The position numbers and the translations under genes were made by a program. Shown here in pieces: positions 63,951 to 64,000 of a stretch of 64,000 nt of DNA; the first letter of the stretch is position 1; every line of letters begins with the position of its first letter. The notes under the pieces are model-generated. The model made no database searches, had not been told where the DNA came from, and saw nothing but the letters and a program-made list of their open reading frames with translations. Source of the stretch: Firm-13 sp964579245 (GTDB lineage Bacteria; Bacillota; Clostridia; Saccharofermentanales; Saccharofermentanaceae); the NCBI GenBank assembly GCA_964579245.1, contig CAZOFY010000003.1, positions 15,982-79,981 of the forward strand, written 5' to 3'.

Positions 63951-64000
63951 TGGCGCGCCCGGCAGAGGTCGAATCCACAACCTTCTGATCCGTAGTCAGA
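63951..64000 (-). tRNA. tRNA-Arg(ACG), 3' part, cut by window end
   Basis: The last 50 nt of a tRNA on the minus strand. Anticodon arm TCTGA-CTACGGA-TCAGA with anticodon ACG; T-arm GTGGA-TTCGACC-TCTGC (two wobble pairs); acceptor 3' strand CGGGCGC, discriminator G, encoded CCA. The D-arm and 5' acceptor strand lie outside the window. Confidence 0.93.

Overview
The window reads as an anaerobic, mid-GC Bacillota (Clostridia-type) chromosome. Evidence: AGGAGG-type ribosome sites before nearly every gene, a LexA/DinR-type SOS box on uvrB, MutS2, DnaE-type Pol III, PfkA, class II FBP aldolase, an LtaS-like sulfatase, a DacF-like protein and a trigger factor/ClpX pair. Cellobiose 2-epimerase, GH1 beta-glucosidase, GalM and a ROK sugar kinase suggest use of plant beta-glucosides. 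The genus is not determinable by eye. A run of 100 N shows that this is a draft scaffold. No phage, insertion sequence, CRISPR array or rRNA was seen. One partial tRNA-Arg lies at the right end. No gene-free stretch exceeds about 270 bp.

Layout. 0-4.1 kb (minus): ParA/MinD-like ATPase, two tandem membrane paralogues (Tim44-like/zinc ribbon), and an SPFH protein with two zinc ribbons. 4.2-5.8 kb (plus): orphan OadG-like small protein and ApgM. 5.8-9.9 kb (minus): pfkA-pgsA-mutS2 operon. 10-15.8 kb (minus): SOS-controlled uvrB-dnaE. 16-17.2 kb: ilvE. 17.2-20.1 kb: Gfo/Idh oxidoreductase, cellobiose epimerase, small beta-rich protein. 20.2-24 kb: three proteins with enzyme folds whose catalytic residues are lost (M28-like lipoprotein, AroB-like, DacF-like). 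24-29.2 kb (plus): gltX-glnS-LtaS-like operon. 29.1-34.1 kb (minus): galM, then ppx-ppk. 34.3 kb: acyl-CoA thioesterase. 34.9-41.4 kb (minus): leuC-leuD-leuB-ilvD-ilvB. 41.6-46.7 kb: ABC-F ATPase, polysaccharide deacetylase, fbaA, a membrane protein. 46.8-51.7 kb (minus): XRE-cupin regulator, acyl-CoA synthetase, valS. 51.9-55.3 kb (plus): MoxR-DUF58-DUF4129-like cluster without transglutaminase. 55.3-59.8 kb (minus): tig, clpX (no clpP), small membrane protein, ROK kinase, Dabb protein. 60-63.7 kb: nicotinamidase-like hydrolase, lipoprotein, GH1, ComEC-like hydrolase. 63.9 kb: tRNA-Arg and terminator.

How it works together. Sugar entry (GH1, epimerase, GalM, ROK kinase) feeds glycolysis (PfkA, FbaA, ApgM). 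The leu/ilv block plus ilvE makes branched-chain amino acids, but ilvC, ilvN and leuA are not here. Envelope functions (PgsA, LtaS-like, CE4 deacetylase, MoxR/DUF58 cluster, SPFH cluster) are scattered through the window. The two most unusual spots are the left-end ATPase/Tim44-like/SPFH locus, whose duplication left a visible scar, and the 20-24 kb group of apparently inactive enzyme folds.
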